64,000 nt of DNA from Haemophilus parainfluenzae (GTDB lineage: Bacteria; Pseudomonadota; Gammaproteobacteria; Enterobacterales; Pasteurellaceae). Numbering within the stretch: position 1 is the first letter of the stretch; every line of letters begins with the position of its first letter. The notes under the pieces were generated by a model. That model had not been told where the DNA came from, did no database searches, and saw only the letters and a program-made list of their open reading frames with translations. Shown here piece by piece: positions 37,522 to 48,088 of the stretch. A program made the translations under genes and the position numbers. The DNA is taken from the NCBI RefSeq assembly GCF_003252755.1, contig NZ_QEPT01000001.1:372001-436000 (forward strand), in the 5' to 3' direction.

Positions 37522-38790
37522 ATGAAATTCGAAACGAAATGCCTCCATGCTGGCTATAGCCCTAAAAACGGTGAGCCACGTGTTCAACCTATCGTGCAAA
37601 GCACGACTTATACCTACGATTCTGCAGAAGAAATTGGTAAGTTATTTGATTTACAAGCCGCAGGTTATTTCTATACTCGTCTAGCAAACCCAACGACAAA
37701 TGCTGCGGAAGAAAAAATTACTGCACTTGAAGGTGGGGTCGCAACAATGTGTACTGCCTCAGGCCAATCTGCTGTTTTCTATGCGATGTTGAATATTTTA
37801 GAAGCGGGCGATCACTTCATTTCCTCTTCTTATGTGTATGGCGGTTCCTATAATTTATTTGCCCACACATTCAAAAAAATGGGTATCGAAGTGACTTTTG
37901 TAGATCAAGATTTACCACTTGAAGAACTCAAAAAAGCGATTCGTCCAAACACAAAAGCGGTCTTTGCTGAAACTATTGCGAACCCTGCTTTACGAGTGTT
38001 AGATATTGAAAAATTTGCTGCCTTAGCGAAAGCTGCAGAGGCGCCATTATTAATTGATAATACCTTTGCTACCCCCTATTTTTGTCGTCCAATCGAATTT
38101 GGTGCAAACGTGGTCATTCACAGCACATCTAAATATTTAGATGGTCATGCTATTGCCCTTGGTGGTGCAATTACAGACGGTGGTAACTTTAATTGGAATA
38201 ACGGTAAATATCCGCAACTAAGCACACCAGACCAAACTTATCACGGTTTAGTTTATACAGAAACCTTTGGTCCTGCAGCTTATATTGTCAAAGCACGTGT
38301 TCAATTAATGCGTGATTTAGGTGCAGCGCCTGCCCCACAAAATAGTTTCTTATTGAATGTAGGCATGGAAACCCTTGCACTTCGTATGCAACGTCATTAT
38401 GAAAATGCACAGGCCATAGCCGAGTTTTTAGAAAAACATCCGCAAGTCGTTAAAGTGAATTACCCTGGCTTATCGAACTCACCAGATTACGCACTCAAAC
38501 AAAAATATTTACCGAACGGTTTGTGTGGTGTCATTTCCTTTGAGATTAAAGGTGGCAAAGAAACCGCGGCAAAATGGTTAAACGCGTTACAAATGACCTC
38601 ACGTGAAGTACACGTAGCTGATATTCGTACTTGTGCGTTACATCCAGCGACTTCAACGCATCGTCAATTAAGTGAAGCTGAACTAGAGCAAGCCGATATT
38701 TCTGCAGGGCTTATTCGTCTTTCTTGCGGTATTGAAAATATTCAAGATATTTTAGCTGACTTAGAGCAAGCATTCGCTGCAGCGAAATAA
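37522..38790 (+). CDS. metY: O-acetylhomoserine sulfhydrylase-type PLP enzyme
   Basis: 422 aa of the Cys/Met-metabolism PLP family. The PLP lysine is Lys204 in HSTSKYLDGH, with YTRLANPTTN, TASGQSAVF and DNTFATPYFCRP around the cofactor. The roughly 50-residue insert after GKYPQL and the RTCALHPATSTHRQL C-terminus fit MetY-type O-acetylhomoserine aminocarboxypropyltransferase better than MetB or MetC. It forms homocysteine from O-acetylhomoserine and sulfide. Ribosome site AGGAG. It stands between the unknown gene and dnaJ with its own hairpin terminator. Confidence 0.88.
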   Translation: MKFETKCLHAGYSPKNGEPRVQPIVQSTTYTYDSAEEIGKLFDLQAAGYFYTRLANPTTNAAEEKITALEGGVATMCTASGQSAVFYAMLNILEAGDHFISSSYVYGGSYNLFAHTFKKMGIEVTFVDQDLPLEELKKAIRPNTKAVFAETIANPALRVLDIEKFAALAKAAEAPLLIDNTFATPYFCRPIEFGANVVIHSTSKYLDGHAIALGGAITDGGNFNWNNGKYPQLSTPDQTYHGLVYTETFGPAAYIVKARVQLMRDLGAAPAPQNSFLLNVGMETLALRMQRHYENAQAIAEFLEKHPQVVKVNYPGLSNSPDYALKQKYLPNGLCGVISFEIKGGKETAAKWLNALQMTSREVHVADIRTCALHPATSTHRQLSEAELEQADISAGLIRLSCGIENIQDILADLEQAFAAAK

Positions 38791-38799
38791 GTATTATAA

Positions 38800-38818
38800 G
38801 GCAGGCAAATTGCCTGCC
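38800..38818 (+). terminator. Hairpin after metY
   Basis: GGCAGGC, loop AAATT, GCCTGCC, followed by a short T-stretch (ACTTTAAA). A strong stem with a weak tail. Confidence 0.6.
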
Positions 38819-39041
38819 ACTTTAAATAGAGAGATAAAAGCGTTTAGCTTATCGCTTATTTTTATTTGTTTACTTATCTTAATAGTAAGCAAACAAAAAC
38901 AAGTATAAATTAACGTATTTACCCTTGATATTTCTGCCTTCGGCATCATTTTTATTGTTAGGTATGTTGTTAATGCAGTACCACACAATAACAAAATAAA
39001 ATTTTTTAAATTTATATTTTTAAACGGAAAACGAAAACATT

Positions 39042-40178
39042 ATGGCAAAGAAAGATTATTACGACGTTCTTGGTGTTGAACGTGGCGCAGATGAAAAAGC
39101 AATTAAACGTGCTTATAAAAAACTCGCCATGCAATATCACCCTGATAGAACCAAAGGTGATAAAGCCAAAGAAGAAAAATTTAAAGAAATCCAAGAAGCC
39201 TATGAAATCTTAGGCGATAAAGAAAAACGTGCGGCTTACGATCAATACGGTCACGCAGCATTTGAACAAGGTGGCATGGGAGGCGGTGGCTTCGGCGGTG
39301 GATTCAGCGGCGCTGATTTCGGTGATATTTTTGGTGATATGTTCGGCGATATCTTCGGCGGTGGCGGACGCGGTCGTCAGCGCGTAGTGCGTGGTGAAGA
39401 TTTACGTTATGACATCCAAATTACGTTAGAAGAAGCCGTAAAAGGTACAACCAAAGACATCCAAATCAATACGCTTGCTCACTGTGATAGCTGTGATGGC
39501 TCTGGTGCAGAAAAAGGATCGAAAGTTGAAACATGTCCAAGCTGTCATGGTTCTGGTCGTGTTCGTCGTCAACAAGGTTTCTTCGTAACTGAAGCGGTTT
39601 GTCCTACTTGTCATGGTTCTGGTAAGAAAATTGAAAAACCATGTAAAAGCTGCCATGGCGAAGGTCGTGTTCACAAGAAGAAAAACCTGTCCGTTAAAAT
39701 TCCAGCAGGTGTGGATACCGGCAACCAATTACGTTTAAGCGGTGAAGGTGCGGCTGGCGAAAATGGTGCACCAGCAGGCGATTTATATGTGGTGATTCAC
39801 GTTAAAGAACATCATATCTTTGAACGTGATGGTAATAACCTCTACTGCGAAGTGCCAATCAGTTTCTCAATGGCAGCGTTAGGGGGTGAAATTGAAGTCC
39901 CAACCTTAGACGGTAAAGTGAAACTCAAAATCCCTGCTGAAACCCAAACAGGCAAACTATTCCGTATGCGTGGTAAAGGAGTTAACTCTACACGTAGCGG
40001 CTACGCAGGCGATCTCATTTGTCGCGTGGTGATTGAAACACCGGTGAACTTAAATAAAGAACAGAAAGAATTATTAGAAAAACTGGAAGAAAGTTTGAAA
40101 GGACAAAAATCGCATAGTCCGAAATCTTCAAGCTTTTTAGACGGTGTGAAGAAATTCTTTGATAACTTAGGTAAGTAA
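39042..40178 (+). CDS. dnaJ: Chaperone protein DnaJ (Hsp40)
   Basis: 378-aa co-chaperone that stimulates DnaK ATPase. J domain with HPD at 33-35, then a glycine/phenylalanine-rich region ([21 protein letters not shown]). Four zinc-finger repeats follow: [24 protein letters not shown] and CKSCHGEG. The substrate-binding C-terminal domain completes it. Same strand as dnaK, with two genes between them, so it needs its own promoter in the 251-nt gap; I found no clear sigma-32 site there. Confidence 0.97.
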   Translation: MAKKDYYDVLGVERGADEKAIKRAYKKLAMQYHPDRTKGDKAKEEKFKEIQEAYEILGDKEKRAAYDQYGHAAFEQGGMGGGGFGGGFSGADFGDIFGDMFGDIFGGGGRGRQRVVRGEDLRYDIQITLEEAVKGTTKDIQINTLAHCDSCDGSGAEKGSKVETCPSCHGSGRVRRQQGFFVTEAVCPTCHGSGKKIEKPCKSCHGEGRVHKKKNLSVKIPAGVDTGNQLRLSGEGAAGENGAPAGDLYVVIHVKEHHIFERDGNNLYCEVPISFSMAALGGEIEVPTLDGKVKLKIPAETQTGKLFRMRGKGVNSTRSGYAGDLICRVVIETPVNLNKEQKELLEKLEESLKGQKSHSPKSSSFLDGVKKFFDNLGK

Positions 40179-40187
40179 TCCTAAACA

Positions 40188-40237
40188 GAAAGTGCGGTCA
40201 ATTTTAAAACTATTTTGAAATTGACCGCACTTTTTTA
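40188..40237 (+). terminator. Inverted uptake-signal terminator after dnaJ
   Basis: AAAGTGCGGTCAATTT and AAATTGACCGCACTTT form a 16-bp stem followed by a T-run, just after the dnaJ stop codon. Confidence 0.85.
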
Positions 40238-40279
40238 TTGATAAAAAAGGACCTATCTACTAGGCCCTTTTTCTCTGTA

Positions 40280-41608
40280 TTATTCTTTAAGCTTTAACCA
40301 TTTGCTAGATAATGTTCCGGCCGTCATTGCACCATTCACATTCAGTGCAGTTCGTCCCATATCAATTAATGGCTCAATTGAAATCAATAAACCCACTAAT
40401 TCTAACGGTAGATTTAAGGTTGATAACACCACAATCGCGGCAAAGGTTGCACCACCACCTACTCCAGCAATACCGAAAGAGGAGATCGCCACCACCAATA
40501 CTAATGTTGCAATATAGCTCACCGTAAATGGATCAACGCCCACTGTTGGTGCCACCATTACCGCTAGCATCGCAGGATAAATCCCTGCACAACCATTCTG
40601 CCCGATTGTTGCTCCAAAGGTGGCAGAAAAGTTTGCTACAACAGGGTTATTACCCAGTTTATCTGTTTGAGTTTCAATGTTTAACGGAATACTCGCCGCG
40701 CTTGAACGAGAGGTAAAAGCAAAACTTAATGTTGGCAATGCTTTTTTGAAGTAAGTAATTGGGTTAATACCAGATAAACCAAGTAACACACCATGCACAA
40801 TAAACATCAAAATAATCGCAATATAGGATGCAACAATAAAGCTACCTAAGTTCAGAATATCTTCCCATTTTGACGTCGCCGCCATTTTAATCATTAAAGC
40901 AAACACACCATAAGGGGTTAAACGAATGACAAAGCGTACTAAACGCATGACTAATTTATTTAATGTATCAACTCCTTGTGCGATACGATCACCAAGTGAT
41001 TGATCTTCTTTACGTAAACTTAATGCTGCTACACCTAAAAATGCAGAGAAAATCACGGTACTGATAATCGAGGTTGGATTCGCTCCGGTTAATTCTGCAA
41101 ATGGATTTTTAGGAATAAAGGAAATCAACATCGCTGGAATGGAAAGATTGCTGACTTGATCAACTCGCCCTACAACTTTCGTCTGTGCCGCTAACTCACG
41201 CTCACCCGCCACTAAACCTTCTGCAGTTAAACCAAACACTTGCACCATAATGATACCGATTAATGCCGCAATGGCTGTAGTGATTAAAAGCACGGAAAGT
41301 ACGCTAAAACTGATTTTGCCTAATGAGCCGGCTTGATTTAAACGCGTAATCGCAGAAAGGATCGATACGAACACCAACGGCATTACAATCATTTGGAGTA
41401 AGCGAACATAACCGCCGCCCACTAAATTGATCCAATCCAAGGCGGTTTTCACGGTTTCTTGCTCACTTAAGGATTGCAGTAATGCACCGCCTACAAGCCC
41501 TAATAACAAACCAACAAATACCGTTTGACCTAATTTTTGCGTACTACGATAGAGATAATTAAGCCCTAAAAGCACAGCAACAAAAAGCACTAAAGTAATA
41601 AATAACAT
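40280..41608 (-). CDS. tcyP: TcyP/YdjN-type L-cystine:cation symporter
   Basis: 442-aa inner-membrane protein with about 8-9 hydrophobic helices. It belongs to the same superfamily as sstT but resembles Ydj[59 protein letters not shown] and [17 protein letters not shown]-like ends ([19 protein letters not shown]). It imports L-cystine, and by family also related sulfur compounds, which fits with the nearby metY. Monocistronic. Confidence 0.85.
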   Translation of the reverse strand: MLFITLVLFVAVLLGLNYLYRSTQKLGQTVFVGLLLGLVGGALLQSLSEQETVKTALDWINLVGGGYVRLLQMIVMPLVFVSILSAITRLNQAGSLGKISFSVLSVLLITTAIAALIGIIMVQVFGLTAEGLVAGERELAAQTKVVGRVDQVSNLSIPAMLISFIPKNPFAELTGANPTSIISTVIFSAFLGVAALSLRKEDQSLGDRIAQGVDTLNKLVMRLVRFVIRLTPYGVFALMIKMAATSKWEDILNLGSFIVASYIAIILMFIVHGVLLGLSGINPITYFKKALPTLSFAFTSRSSAASIPLNIETQTDKLGNNPVVANFSATFGATIGQNGCAGIYPAMLAVMVAPTVGVDPFTVSYIATLVLVVAISSFGIAGVGGGATFAAIVVLSTLNLPLELVGLLISIEPLIDMGRTALNVNGAMTAGTLSSKWLKLKE

Positions 41609-41706
41609 TTTTGTTCCTTAAGAAGTTGATAAGTAAGTCTATTTAATGGTTTTTATTAACGGAAATAAAATGTTTTTTAGGAATGAAATATAACTAAATA
41701 GAATTT

Positions 41707-41734
41707 AAAAGGGATAAACGATTTTATCCCTTTT
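41707..41734 (-). terminator. Terminator after modC
   Basis: AAAAGGGATAAA, loop CGAT, TTTATCCCTTTT: 12 perfect pairs flanked by A/T runs. It ends the modABC unit. Confidence 0.85.
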
Positions 41735-41757
41735 TAAAATTGAAAAGAGAGTGATTA

Positions 41758-42813
41758 CTAGACGACAGAAATCGCTTTTATTTGCACATAAACATCCATG
41801 CCTTGAGCAAAATGTAATTCATTAAACGCCCATTTACTGATACTTGCCCAAACTTTATGCCCTTCCACCAATACCGCAATATCAATACGATTCTCTTGTG
41901 GAACGATCTGTACAATTTGTCCTCGTAAGATATTACGAATGCTCGTTTGCTCTGGCTTGCTTAAAGTAAGCGACACATCGGAGCTATAAATACAGACGCG
42001 TACTTTTTCATTCGCTTGATGATGCACTTCGTTGATCCAAAGTTGCTGTCCGCCTAAAGAAAGTGCGGTCATTTTATAGGTTGGATTATGTAAATATACT
42101 GGCAACGCCAACACACTACTCTGCTCCGATTCACCTTTCCAAGGGGCAAATAACGGACTGTTCCACACATTTTCTAAGGTGTCATAGGCTTTCACTTTAC
42201 CATTTTCCATCAGCACAACGCGATCGGCCAAGCGTAATAATTCATCTAAACTGTGCGTCACATATAAAATCGGCACATTAATTTCTTTGGATAGACTTTC
42301 CAAATATTGCATAAGCTCACGTTTGCGAGGCACATCTAAAGCTGAAAGCGGTTCATCCATTAACAAAATATCAGGATCCGTTAATAAGGCTCGCCCAATC
42401 GCCACACGTTGTTTTTCGCCACCGGATAAAGTAAGTGGATAGCGTTTGAGTAAAGGTTCAATACCAAGTAGCTGAACGATATAGTCAAAATCTTCACGAC
42501 TTACATTCTTCATGCCATAACGTAAATTGCCTTTGACATTGTAATGGGGAAATAAACGCGCATCTTGGAATACATAGCCGATTTTGCGCTGATGCACGGG
42601 GAGATTCTCACCGTTCTCCACATCCACCAAAGTGCGGTCATTTAAACGAATAAATCCTTGATCGGGATGAGTTAAGCCACTCACTAAATTAATCAATGAG
42701 GTTTTCCCCGAACCTGACAAACCAAAAATAGCCGTCACACCTTGAGTTGGCAGTTGAAGATCTGCACGTAAGGTTAGGCGACCTAATTGTTGTTGTACAT
42801 TAATGTGTAGCAT
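41758..42813 (-). CDS. modC: Molybdate ABC transporter ATPase
   Basis: 351 aa. Walker A GLSGSGKT (31-38), signature [16 protein letters not shown], Walker [15 protein letters not shown]-terminal TOBE/mop domain from about 290 ([12 protein letters not shown]) binds molybdate and can modulate import. It is the ATPase partner of ModB; its start overlaps the modB end by 14 nt, so the two are translationally coupled. Uptake signals lie inside at about 42061 and 42632. Confidence 0.95.
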   Translation of the reverse strand: MLHINVQQQLGRLTLRADLQLPTQGVTAIFGLSGSGKTSLINLVSGLTHPDQGFIRLNDRTLVDVENGENLPVHQRKIGYVFQDARLFPHYNVKGNLRYGMKNVSREDFDYIVQLLGIEPLLKRYPLTLSGGEKQRVAIGRALLTDPDILLMDEPLSALDVPRKRELMQYLESLSKEINVPILYVTHSLDELLRLADRVVLMENGKVKAYDTLENVWNSPLFAPWKGESEQSSVLALPVYLHNPTYKMTALSLGGQQLWINEVHHQANEKVRVCIYSSDVSLTLSKPEQTSIRNILRGQIVQIVPQENRIDIAVLVEGHKVWASISKWAFNELHFAQGMDVYVQIKAISVV

Positions 42814-43516
42814 CGCCCTGCCCCAATTTTTTCTGCATCCGTTTGCTTAAGGCTTCGGAAAGCAATAAGGAAATCAATGAAAGGATCACCGCAAACAAGC
42901 AAAGGCGTGCAGTTTGTGCTTCTGCGCCTGGTGTTTGGATGAATGAATACATCGCTAAAGGAATGGTTTGGGTTTCCCCCGCAATATTAGATACGAAAGT
43001 AATGGTTGCACCAAATTCCCCTAAAGAACGAGCAAACCCTAATACTAAACCCGCCAATACACCAGGTAGAGAAAGGGGTAACGTAATCGTGAAAAAAACT
43101 CGCCAAGGCGAAGCGCCAAGCGTTTGTGCGGCTTGCTCTAATTTAAAATCAATGCTTTCCAAGGAAAGACGAATCGCCCGCACGACCAATGGAAATGCCA
43201 CCACTGCAGAAGCTAATACTGCCCCTTTCCAGCTAAAGCCAAAGGATAAACCAAACCATTGATATAAATACTTACCAATAAAGCCATTACGCCCCATGGC
43301 AACCAATAATAAATAACCGATTACCACTGGTGGCAACACCAAAGGCAAATGAATAATCCCTGTAATCAACGACTTACCATAGAATTCCTTACGAGCCAGT
43401 AACCAAGCGATAAAAATCGCGAAAGGTAAACTCCAAAGCATAGAACTCAATGCAACACTCATACTTAAGTGAATTGCATCCCATTCCATAGGGCTTAATT
43501 GAAACCAAGAGAGCAA
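42800..43516 (-). CDS. modB: Molybdate ABC transporter permease
   Basis: 238 aa with five to six membrane helices and the EAA-type loop ([20 protein letters not shown]) that docks on Mod[20 protein letters not shown] is the conserved ModB substrate-gate segment. A hairpin terminator lies between modA and modB, so expression of modBC may be lower than that of modA. Confidence 0.95.
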   Translation of the reverse strand: MLSWFQLSPMEWDAIHLSMSVALSSMLWSLPFAIFIAWLLARKEFYGKSLITGIIHLPLVLPPVVIGYLLLVAMGRNGFIGKYLYQWFGLSFGFSWKGAVLASAVVAFPLVVRAIRLSLESIDFKLEQAAQTLGASPWRVFFTITLPLSLPGVLAGLVLGFARSLGEFGATITFVSNIAGETQTIPLAMYSFIQTPGAEAQTARLCLFAVILSLISLLLSEALSKRMQKKLGQGDATH

Positions 43517-43564
43517 AATATTTCCTTGTATATATCGATATGATTAAATTTCTTTATAGATAAC

Positions 43565-43592
43565 AAAAAGGACAGTTTCCTGTCCTTTTCTT
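43565..43592 (-). terminator. Intra-operon hairpin between modA and modB
   Basis: On the minus strand AAAAGGACAG, loop GAAA, CTGTCCTTTTTG. It lies just after the modA stop and before modB, so it is a partial terminator or 3'-end stabiliser. Confidence 0.75.
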
Positions 43593-43608
43593 GTAAAACG
43601 AAGCCTCA

Positions 43609-44370
43609 TTATTTCACAGAGAAACCATATTCAACAAATACTTTCTTCGCGGCATCAGATTCTAAGTAATTAAGAAAATCACGAGTATCTGCATTATCAT
43701 GATCTTTTAAAATCGCTGCTGGGTATTCTACCGGTTTATAACTGTCTTTCGGGAATACACCTACTGCTTTCACGTCTTTACTCACTTTAGCATCGGTGCT
43801 ATACACAATACCGTAAGGTGCTTCAGCACGTTCAACTAAGGCGAGTGCACCACGTACATCTTTCGCACGAGCTAATTTATCTTTAACTTGATCCCATAAA
43901 TTCAATTTCGTTAATGATTCTTCTGCATATTGTCCTGCAGGAACGTGGGCAGGGTCACCCACAGATAAATAACTATCTTTTAAGCCTTTAATCCATTCGC
44001 CTTTTGCAACATCAACTGAATTAACAGTGCTTTTAGCTGGCGCAATTAATACTAACTCATTACCCACTAATACTTTTTCAGTTTCTTTTACTGTAAGGTT
44101 TTTATCAGATAAATATTTCATCCATTTATTGCTAGCTGAGATAAATAAATCTGCTGGCGCACCTTCTTCAACTTGTTTAGCTAAAGTGGATGAAGATGCA
44201 AAAGAAAACACTACTTCATTACTTGCTTTTTCAGCTTTATACTTCTCTGCAATTTGTTGTAACGCATCAGTCATGGAAGCGGCTGCAAATACAGTGATTT
44301 TTGCAGATGCAGCGAAAGACACGCCCATACCTGCAATTAAAAGTGCGGTTGCAAATTTGGTTAATTTCAT
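43609..44370 (-). CDS. modA: Molybdate-binding periplasmic protein
   Basis: 253 aa with a signal peptide (about 1-23, ending SFAASA). Molybdate-binding protein signatures are FAAASMTDALQQIAEKY, FSFASSSTLAKQVEEGAPAD and GDPAHVPAGQYAEE. It captures molybdate or tungstate in the periplasm for ModBC. Ribosome site AGGAGA. A ModE-like operator overlaps the leader. Confidence 0.96.
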   Translation of the reverse strand: MKLTKFATALLIAGMGVSFAASAKITVFAAASMTDALQQIAEKYKAEKASNEVVFSFASSSTLAKQVEEGAPADLFISASNKWMKYLSDKNLTVKETEKVLVGNELVLIAPAKSTVNSVDVAKGEWIKGLKDSYLSVGDPAHVPAGQYAEESLTKLNLWDQVKDKLARAKDVRGALALVERAEAPYGIVYSTDAKVSKDVKAVGVFPKDSYKPVEYPAAILKDHDNADTRDFLNYLESDAAKKVFVEYGFSVK

Positions 44371-44381
44371 TATTTATCTCC

Positions 44382-44401
44382 TATATAAATGAAACTATAT
44401 G
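44382..44401. promoter_or_regulatory. Possible ModE operator upstream of modA
   Basis: TATATA-N8-TATATG, recalling the paired TATATA-type half-sites of ModE operators, 12 nt before the modA ATG in the modA/modE divergent region. The match is short, so confidence is limited. Confidence 0.4.
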
Positions 44402-44507
44402 TAAAAAAATATACTGCGCTTGAATTATAACTTTAATTTTAAAATAAGCATACAGAAAAAAACAAAAATCAAGTAAAATAAGCAAAATTATGTATTAGGA
44501 GGAGATG

Positions 44508-45275
44508 ATGAAACAAACTGAAATTTTACTGACAATCAAACTTCATCAAAAATTATTTATAGACCCAAAACGTGTTCGCCTCTTAAAAGAAATTAAAGAA
44601 TGTGGCTCAATTAATCAGGCAGCCCAAAATGCAAAAGTGAGCTATAAAAGTGCGTGGGATCACCTTGAGGCGATGAATAAAATCAGCCCAAAACCACTTT
44701 TAGAACGTAATATTGGTGGAAAAAATGGGGGCGGTACGTCATTAACCACTTATGCTGAACGTTTACTGCAGCTTTATGATTTGCTCGAACAAACACAAGA
44801 GCACGCCTTCCATATTCTGCAAGATGAGACAATTCCACTCAACAGCTTGCTTTCAGCAACAGCAAAATTCTCCTTACAAAGTAGCGCGCGTAATCAATTT
44901 TTCGGTAAGGTTTTAAGCCAACATATTGTGGATTCCCGTTGCATCGTTGCGGTCAATATTCAGGATTTAGCCCATCCATTACACGTTTCGATCACGCTAC
45001 GCAGTGCTGAACGTCTAAAACTCATTACTGAAAAAGAAGTGATGGTGATGTTTAAAGCGCCTTGGGTGAAGGTGAGTGCTACTACATTAGAAGAAAAAAA
45101 CAACCTTTTCCAAGCAACCATTCTTTCTATGCAAAATGAAGAAGCGATTTTGCAAATAAAAGACAGCTCAATTGAATTTTGTGCGAGTATTCATAGTAAA
45201 GATGGCTGGAAAGTGGGACAAGAAGTGTGGTTACATGTGGAGCCAGAACAAATCATCTTGGCAACATTGAAATAA
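44508..45275 (+). CDS. modE: Molybdate-responsive transcriptional regulator
   Basis: About 255 aa. The N-terminal winged helix-turn-helix (RVRLLKEIKECGSINQAAQN, then VSYKSAWDHLEAMN) is followed by two C-terminal TOBE/mop units (SSARNQFFGKVLSQHIVDS and VKVSATTLEEKNNLFQATIL) that bind molybdate. I start at the second of two adjacent ATGs because it is spaced better from AGGAGG. Divergent from modABC, which it should repress when molybdate is plentiful. Confidence 0.93.
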   Translation: MKQTEILLTIKLHQKLFIDPKRVRLLKEIKECGSINQAAQNAKVSYKSAWDHLEAMNKISPKPLLERNIGGKNGGGTSLTTYAERLLQLYDLLEQTQEHAFHILQDETIPLNSLLSATAKFSLQSSARNQFFGKVLSQHIVDSRCIVAVNIQDLAHPLHVSITLRSAERLKLITEKEVMVMFKAPWVKVSATTLEEKNNLFQATILSMQNEEAILQIKDSSIEFCASIHSKDGWKVGQEVWLHVEPEQIILATLK

Positions 45276-45286
45276 CCCTTATAAAC

Positions 45287-45322
45287 TCAAAGTGCGGTCA
45301 AAATTAACCGCACTTTTTTATT
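45287..45322 (+). terminator. Inverted uptake-signal terminator after modE
   Basis: AAAGTGCGGT and ACCGCACTTT, with further A/T pairing and a T-run, between the convergent modE and yfbR. Confidence 0.8.
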
Positions 45323-45327
45323 TTAGC

Positions 45328-45921
45328 TTACAACGCAATCTCATCAATCGAGCGCCCAAAACTTGGCAAAAAGACCTGTAAAAAATAATCCATTTCTTGA
45401 CTGTGCCATTGTTCCATTAAATTTTCTAAACGTTTTTTAGCTGTTTTAAATTCATGATTACCATGCTCTAATTCAAATTGAGCTTTAATGTAAGCACAAA
45501 TCAAATCCGCTTGTTTTACTAAATGCTTTTCTTCAGGGCTAAATTGTTCACTGTCTAAATATGGCGCGAAGCTGTCTTGTAATTCTGTCGGAAGCAAACT
45601 AATTAAATGTAATTCTGCGGCTGTTTCAATGTCTTTATAAGCATGTGTAATTTCAGAATTAAAATATTTAATTGGCGTCGGTAAATCTCCGGTAAAAATT
45701 TCAGAAGTATCATGATACATTGCCATCACTGCAATACGTTCAGGATTGACTTCACCACCAAAAAAACGATTTTTAATAATGGCTAAAGCCTGTGCAACAA
45801 AGGCAACTTGCAGACTATGCTCTGCCAAGTTTTCCTTTTCAATATTGCGCATCAATGACCAACGCTGAATTAAGCGAAGACGATCTAAACAGGCAAAAAA
45901 GTGACTCGTTTTAACTTCCAC
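45328..45921 (-). CDS. yfbR: 5'-deoxynucleotidase YfbR (HD domain)
   Basis: 197-aa HD-domain metal-dependent phosphohydrolase that removes the 5' phosphate from deoxyribonucleoside monophosphates. Metal ligands are seen in [33 protein letters not shown] and [14 protein letters not shown]. The length matches E. coli YfbR (199 aa). It follows degS by 9 nt, so the two are probably co-transcribed. Confidence 0.93.
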   Translation of the reverse strand: MEVKTSHFFACLDRLRLIQRWSLMRNIEKENLAEHSLQVAFVAQALAIIKNRFFGGEVNPERIAVMAMYHDTSEIFTGDLPTPIKYFNSEITHAYKDIETAAELHLISLLPTELQDSFAPYLDSEQFSPEEKHLVKQADLICAYIKAQFELEHGNHEFKTAKKRLENLMEQWHSQEMDYFLQVFLPSFGRSIDEIAL

Positions 45922-45930
45922 AAGATATCC

Positions 45931-46953
45931 TTAGTTAGATGGCAACTCTTCAATAATCACGGGAAGATTGATGACGTTACCTAAGCGAGAAATCGTGATA
46001 ATAACTTCTGTATTCGGTTTAGTATCACTGATAATTTGCATCATTTCACGAATAGACAGATTATCTTGTTTATTTAAACGTAAAATCACATCCCCCACTT
46101 GAATACCTGCTTTTGCTGCGGGACTATTGGCTGTCACGCCGGTAATGACAATGCCACCGTTGGAGTTAGAAGAAATTTCACTTTGAACACCAAAATAACC
46201 ACGAATCACACGACCATCGCGAATAATTTTATACAATACATCGTTTGCAATACTGATTGGAATCGCAAAATTCAGTCCTTCCGCAATTTCATTAGCTGTT
46301 TTACCAATACTTAACGTACTAATGCCTACTAATTCGCCCGCTGAGTTAATCAATGCGCCACCTGAATTACCACGATTAATCGAGGCATCAGTTTGAATAA
46401 AGTTTTGACGACCTAAAGAATCCCCTACAGCACTACGTCCTACCGCACTGATAATCCCTTGGGATACACTTTGACCGAGGTTATACGGGTTACCAATAGC
46501 CAGAGCAATATCACCCACTCGTACTTGGCGCTCTTTATTTTGTGGAATCGTGGAAAGATCGGTTGCTTTAATTTTTAGTACCGCAAGATCCGTTAAATTA
46601 TCCGAACCAATTAAATTCGCTTCATAAATATTACCGTTTTGCAGTGCGACTACAATTTGATCGGCATTTTGGATAACGTGTTTATTGGTGAGTATATAAC
46701 CGTCTTTCGTCATAATCACACCAGAACCTAAGTTATTTACCTGTAATTGATCGCTATCATTAATGCTGGCAGAAGAAAAAGATCGGTTGTACACGTTCAC
46801 CACAGCTGGAGAAGCAATTCTCACGGCGCTGTTGAACGACACTATATCGTCAGCAGAGAAAAGGCTGCTGTTATTGAGCTTAGGAACGGCAAATAAAATA
46901 ACACCTGCCGCAGCAAGCCCCCAAAGGGCGGAGTGGAAAAGTTTTTTAAACAT
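45931..46953 (-). CDS. degS: Periplasmic-facing serine protease DegS
   Basis: 340 aa. An N-terminal membrane anchor (about 8-24) leads to a trypsin-like domain with His92 (NKHVI), Asp122 (LTDLAVL) and Ser197 (NRGNSGGAL), and one PDZ domain (about 255-335). By family, DegS senses misfolded outer-membrane proteins through its PDZ domain and starts RseA cleavage to free sigma-E. A single PDZ and a kept anchor distinguish it from DegP. Between ribD and yfbR in a minus-strand run. Confidence 0.95.
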   Translation of the reverse strand: MFKKLFHSALWGLAAAGVILFAVPKLNNSSLFSADDIVSFNSAVRIASPAVVNVYNRSFSSASINDSDQLQVNNLGSGVIMTKDGYILTNKHVIQNADQIVVALQNGNIYEANLIGSDNLTDLAVLKIKATDLSTIPQNKERQVRVGDIALAIGNPYNLGQSVSQGIISAVGRSAVGDSLGRQNFIQTDASINRGNSGGALINSAGELVGISTLSIGKTANEIAEGLNFAIPISIANDVLYKIIRDGRVIRGYFGVQSEISSNSNGGIVITGVTANSPAAKAGIQVGDVILRLNKQDNLSIREMMQIISDTKPNTEVIITISRLGNVINLPVIIEELPSN

Positions 46954-46956
46954 TTT

Positions 46957-48087
46957 TTATTCTTTTATTAATAAGTTAGGTAAATAACTGATCTTTAAAT
47001 CATCCCCAATTCTTTCACATTCTTGCAGTTGCCACAATGGGGCATCAGCAAGTTTTTCCAAATGCGGAAGTTGGCATAATCCTCGAGCGTTATCTCCCAA
47101 GAGTTTCGGGGCAACATAAATGATTAATTCATCTACAGCATGTTGTTCAATCAGGCTACCCGCTAAATTGGCGCCGGCTTCAACCCAAACAGAATTCACT
47201 TGTCGCTTGCCTAATTCTGTCATCAATAGATCAAACTCATAGTTTCCTGGCAGTAAAATTTGCTCACAGAAATCTGGGAATACAGACATATCTCGAGGGA
47301 TTGAACCCACAAGCCAAACTGGCGAATGGGTATGGAATAATTGATGGCTTGGCTGAACTCGATTTTTAGAATCTAAAATAACACGAATAGGCTGCCGCAC
47401 GGTTTCTTCGGCATATTCTGTTTTTAAATCATCGGGAAATTGATTCCAGCGCACGTTCAAGCTTGGATCATCAGCTAAGACGGTAGCACTTGTTGATAAA
47501 AGTGCGGTCGCTTTGGCTCTCATTTTTTGTACATCCGCACGAGCTGCTTCGCCTGTAATCCATTTGCTTTCACCGCTCGCCATGGCTGTTCGACCATCTA
47601 AACTCATGGCTAATTTCAGCTGCACATAAGGCTTGCCGGTTCGCATACGTTTTAGAAAACCTTTATTTAAGGCTTCTGCTTGTTCGTTCAATAAATTGAC
47701 CGCACTTGGTATGCCTGCATCGGCTAACATTTTTAAGCCCTTGCCTGCCACTTGAGGATTAGGATCTGCCATAGCGGCAACAACTCGACTAACCCTCGCT
47801 TCAATTAAACCTAATGCACAAGGTGGTGTGCGGCCATAATGAGAACAAGGCTCAAGCGTTACATAAGCCGTTGCGCCTTTCGCTTTCTCACCGGCATCGG
47901 CCAACGCCATTCGTTCTGCATGAGGCTGACCAGCTTTAAAATGAAACCCTTTCCCGACAATTTCACCATTTTTAACTAACACACATCCCACCGATGGATT
48001 CGGCGCGGTGGTGTACTGCCCTTTTGCCGCAAGCTCAAGAGCCAGTTGCATAAATTTTACGTCATCAGAGGAAAAAGTGTCACTCAT
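46957..48087 (-). CDS. ribD: Riboflavin biosynthesis deaminase/reductase
   Basis: 376 aa. The deaminase domain has the zinc site HAE at 57-59 and Cys81/Cys90 (PCSHYGRTPPC). The reductase domain (about 150-370) includes YVQLKLAMSLDGRTA and VWVEAGANLAGSLIEQ. It carries out two consecutive steps of riboflavin synthesis. Separated from the nrdR stop by one base, so tightly linked with nrdR; the nrdR-ribD order is widespread in gammaproteobacteria. Confidence 0.96.
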   Translation of the reverse strand: MSDTFSSDDVKFMQLALELAAKGQYTTAPNPSVGCVLVKNGEIVGKGFHFKAGQPHAERMALADAGEKAKGATAYVTLEPCSHYGRTPPCALGLIEARVSRVVAAMADPNPQVAGKGLKMLADAGIPSAVNLLNEQAEALNKGFLKRMRTGKPYVQLKLAMSLDGRTAMASGESKWITGEAARADVQKMRAKATALLSTSATVLADDPSLNVRWNQFPDDLKTEYAEETVRQPIRVILDSKNRVQPSHQLFHTHSPVWLVGSIPRDMSVFPDFCEQILLPGNYEFDLLMTELGKRQVNSVWVEAGANLAGSLIEQHAVDELIIYVAPKLLGDNARGLCQLPHLEKLADAPLWQLQECERIGDDLKISYLPNLLIKE

Positions 48088-48088
48088 A

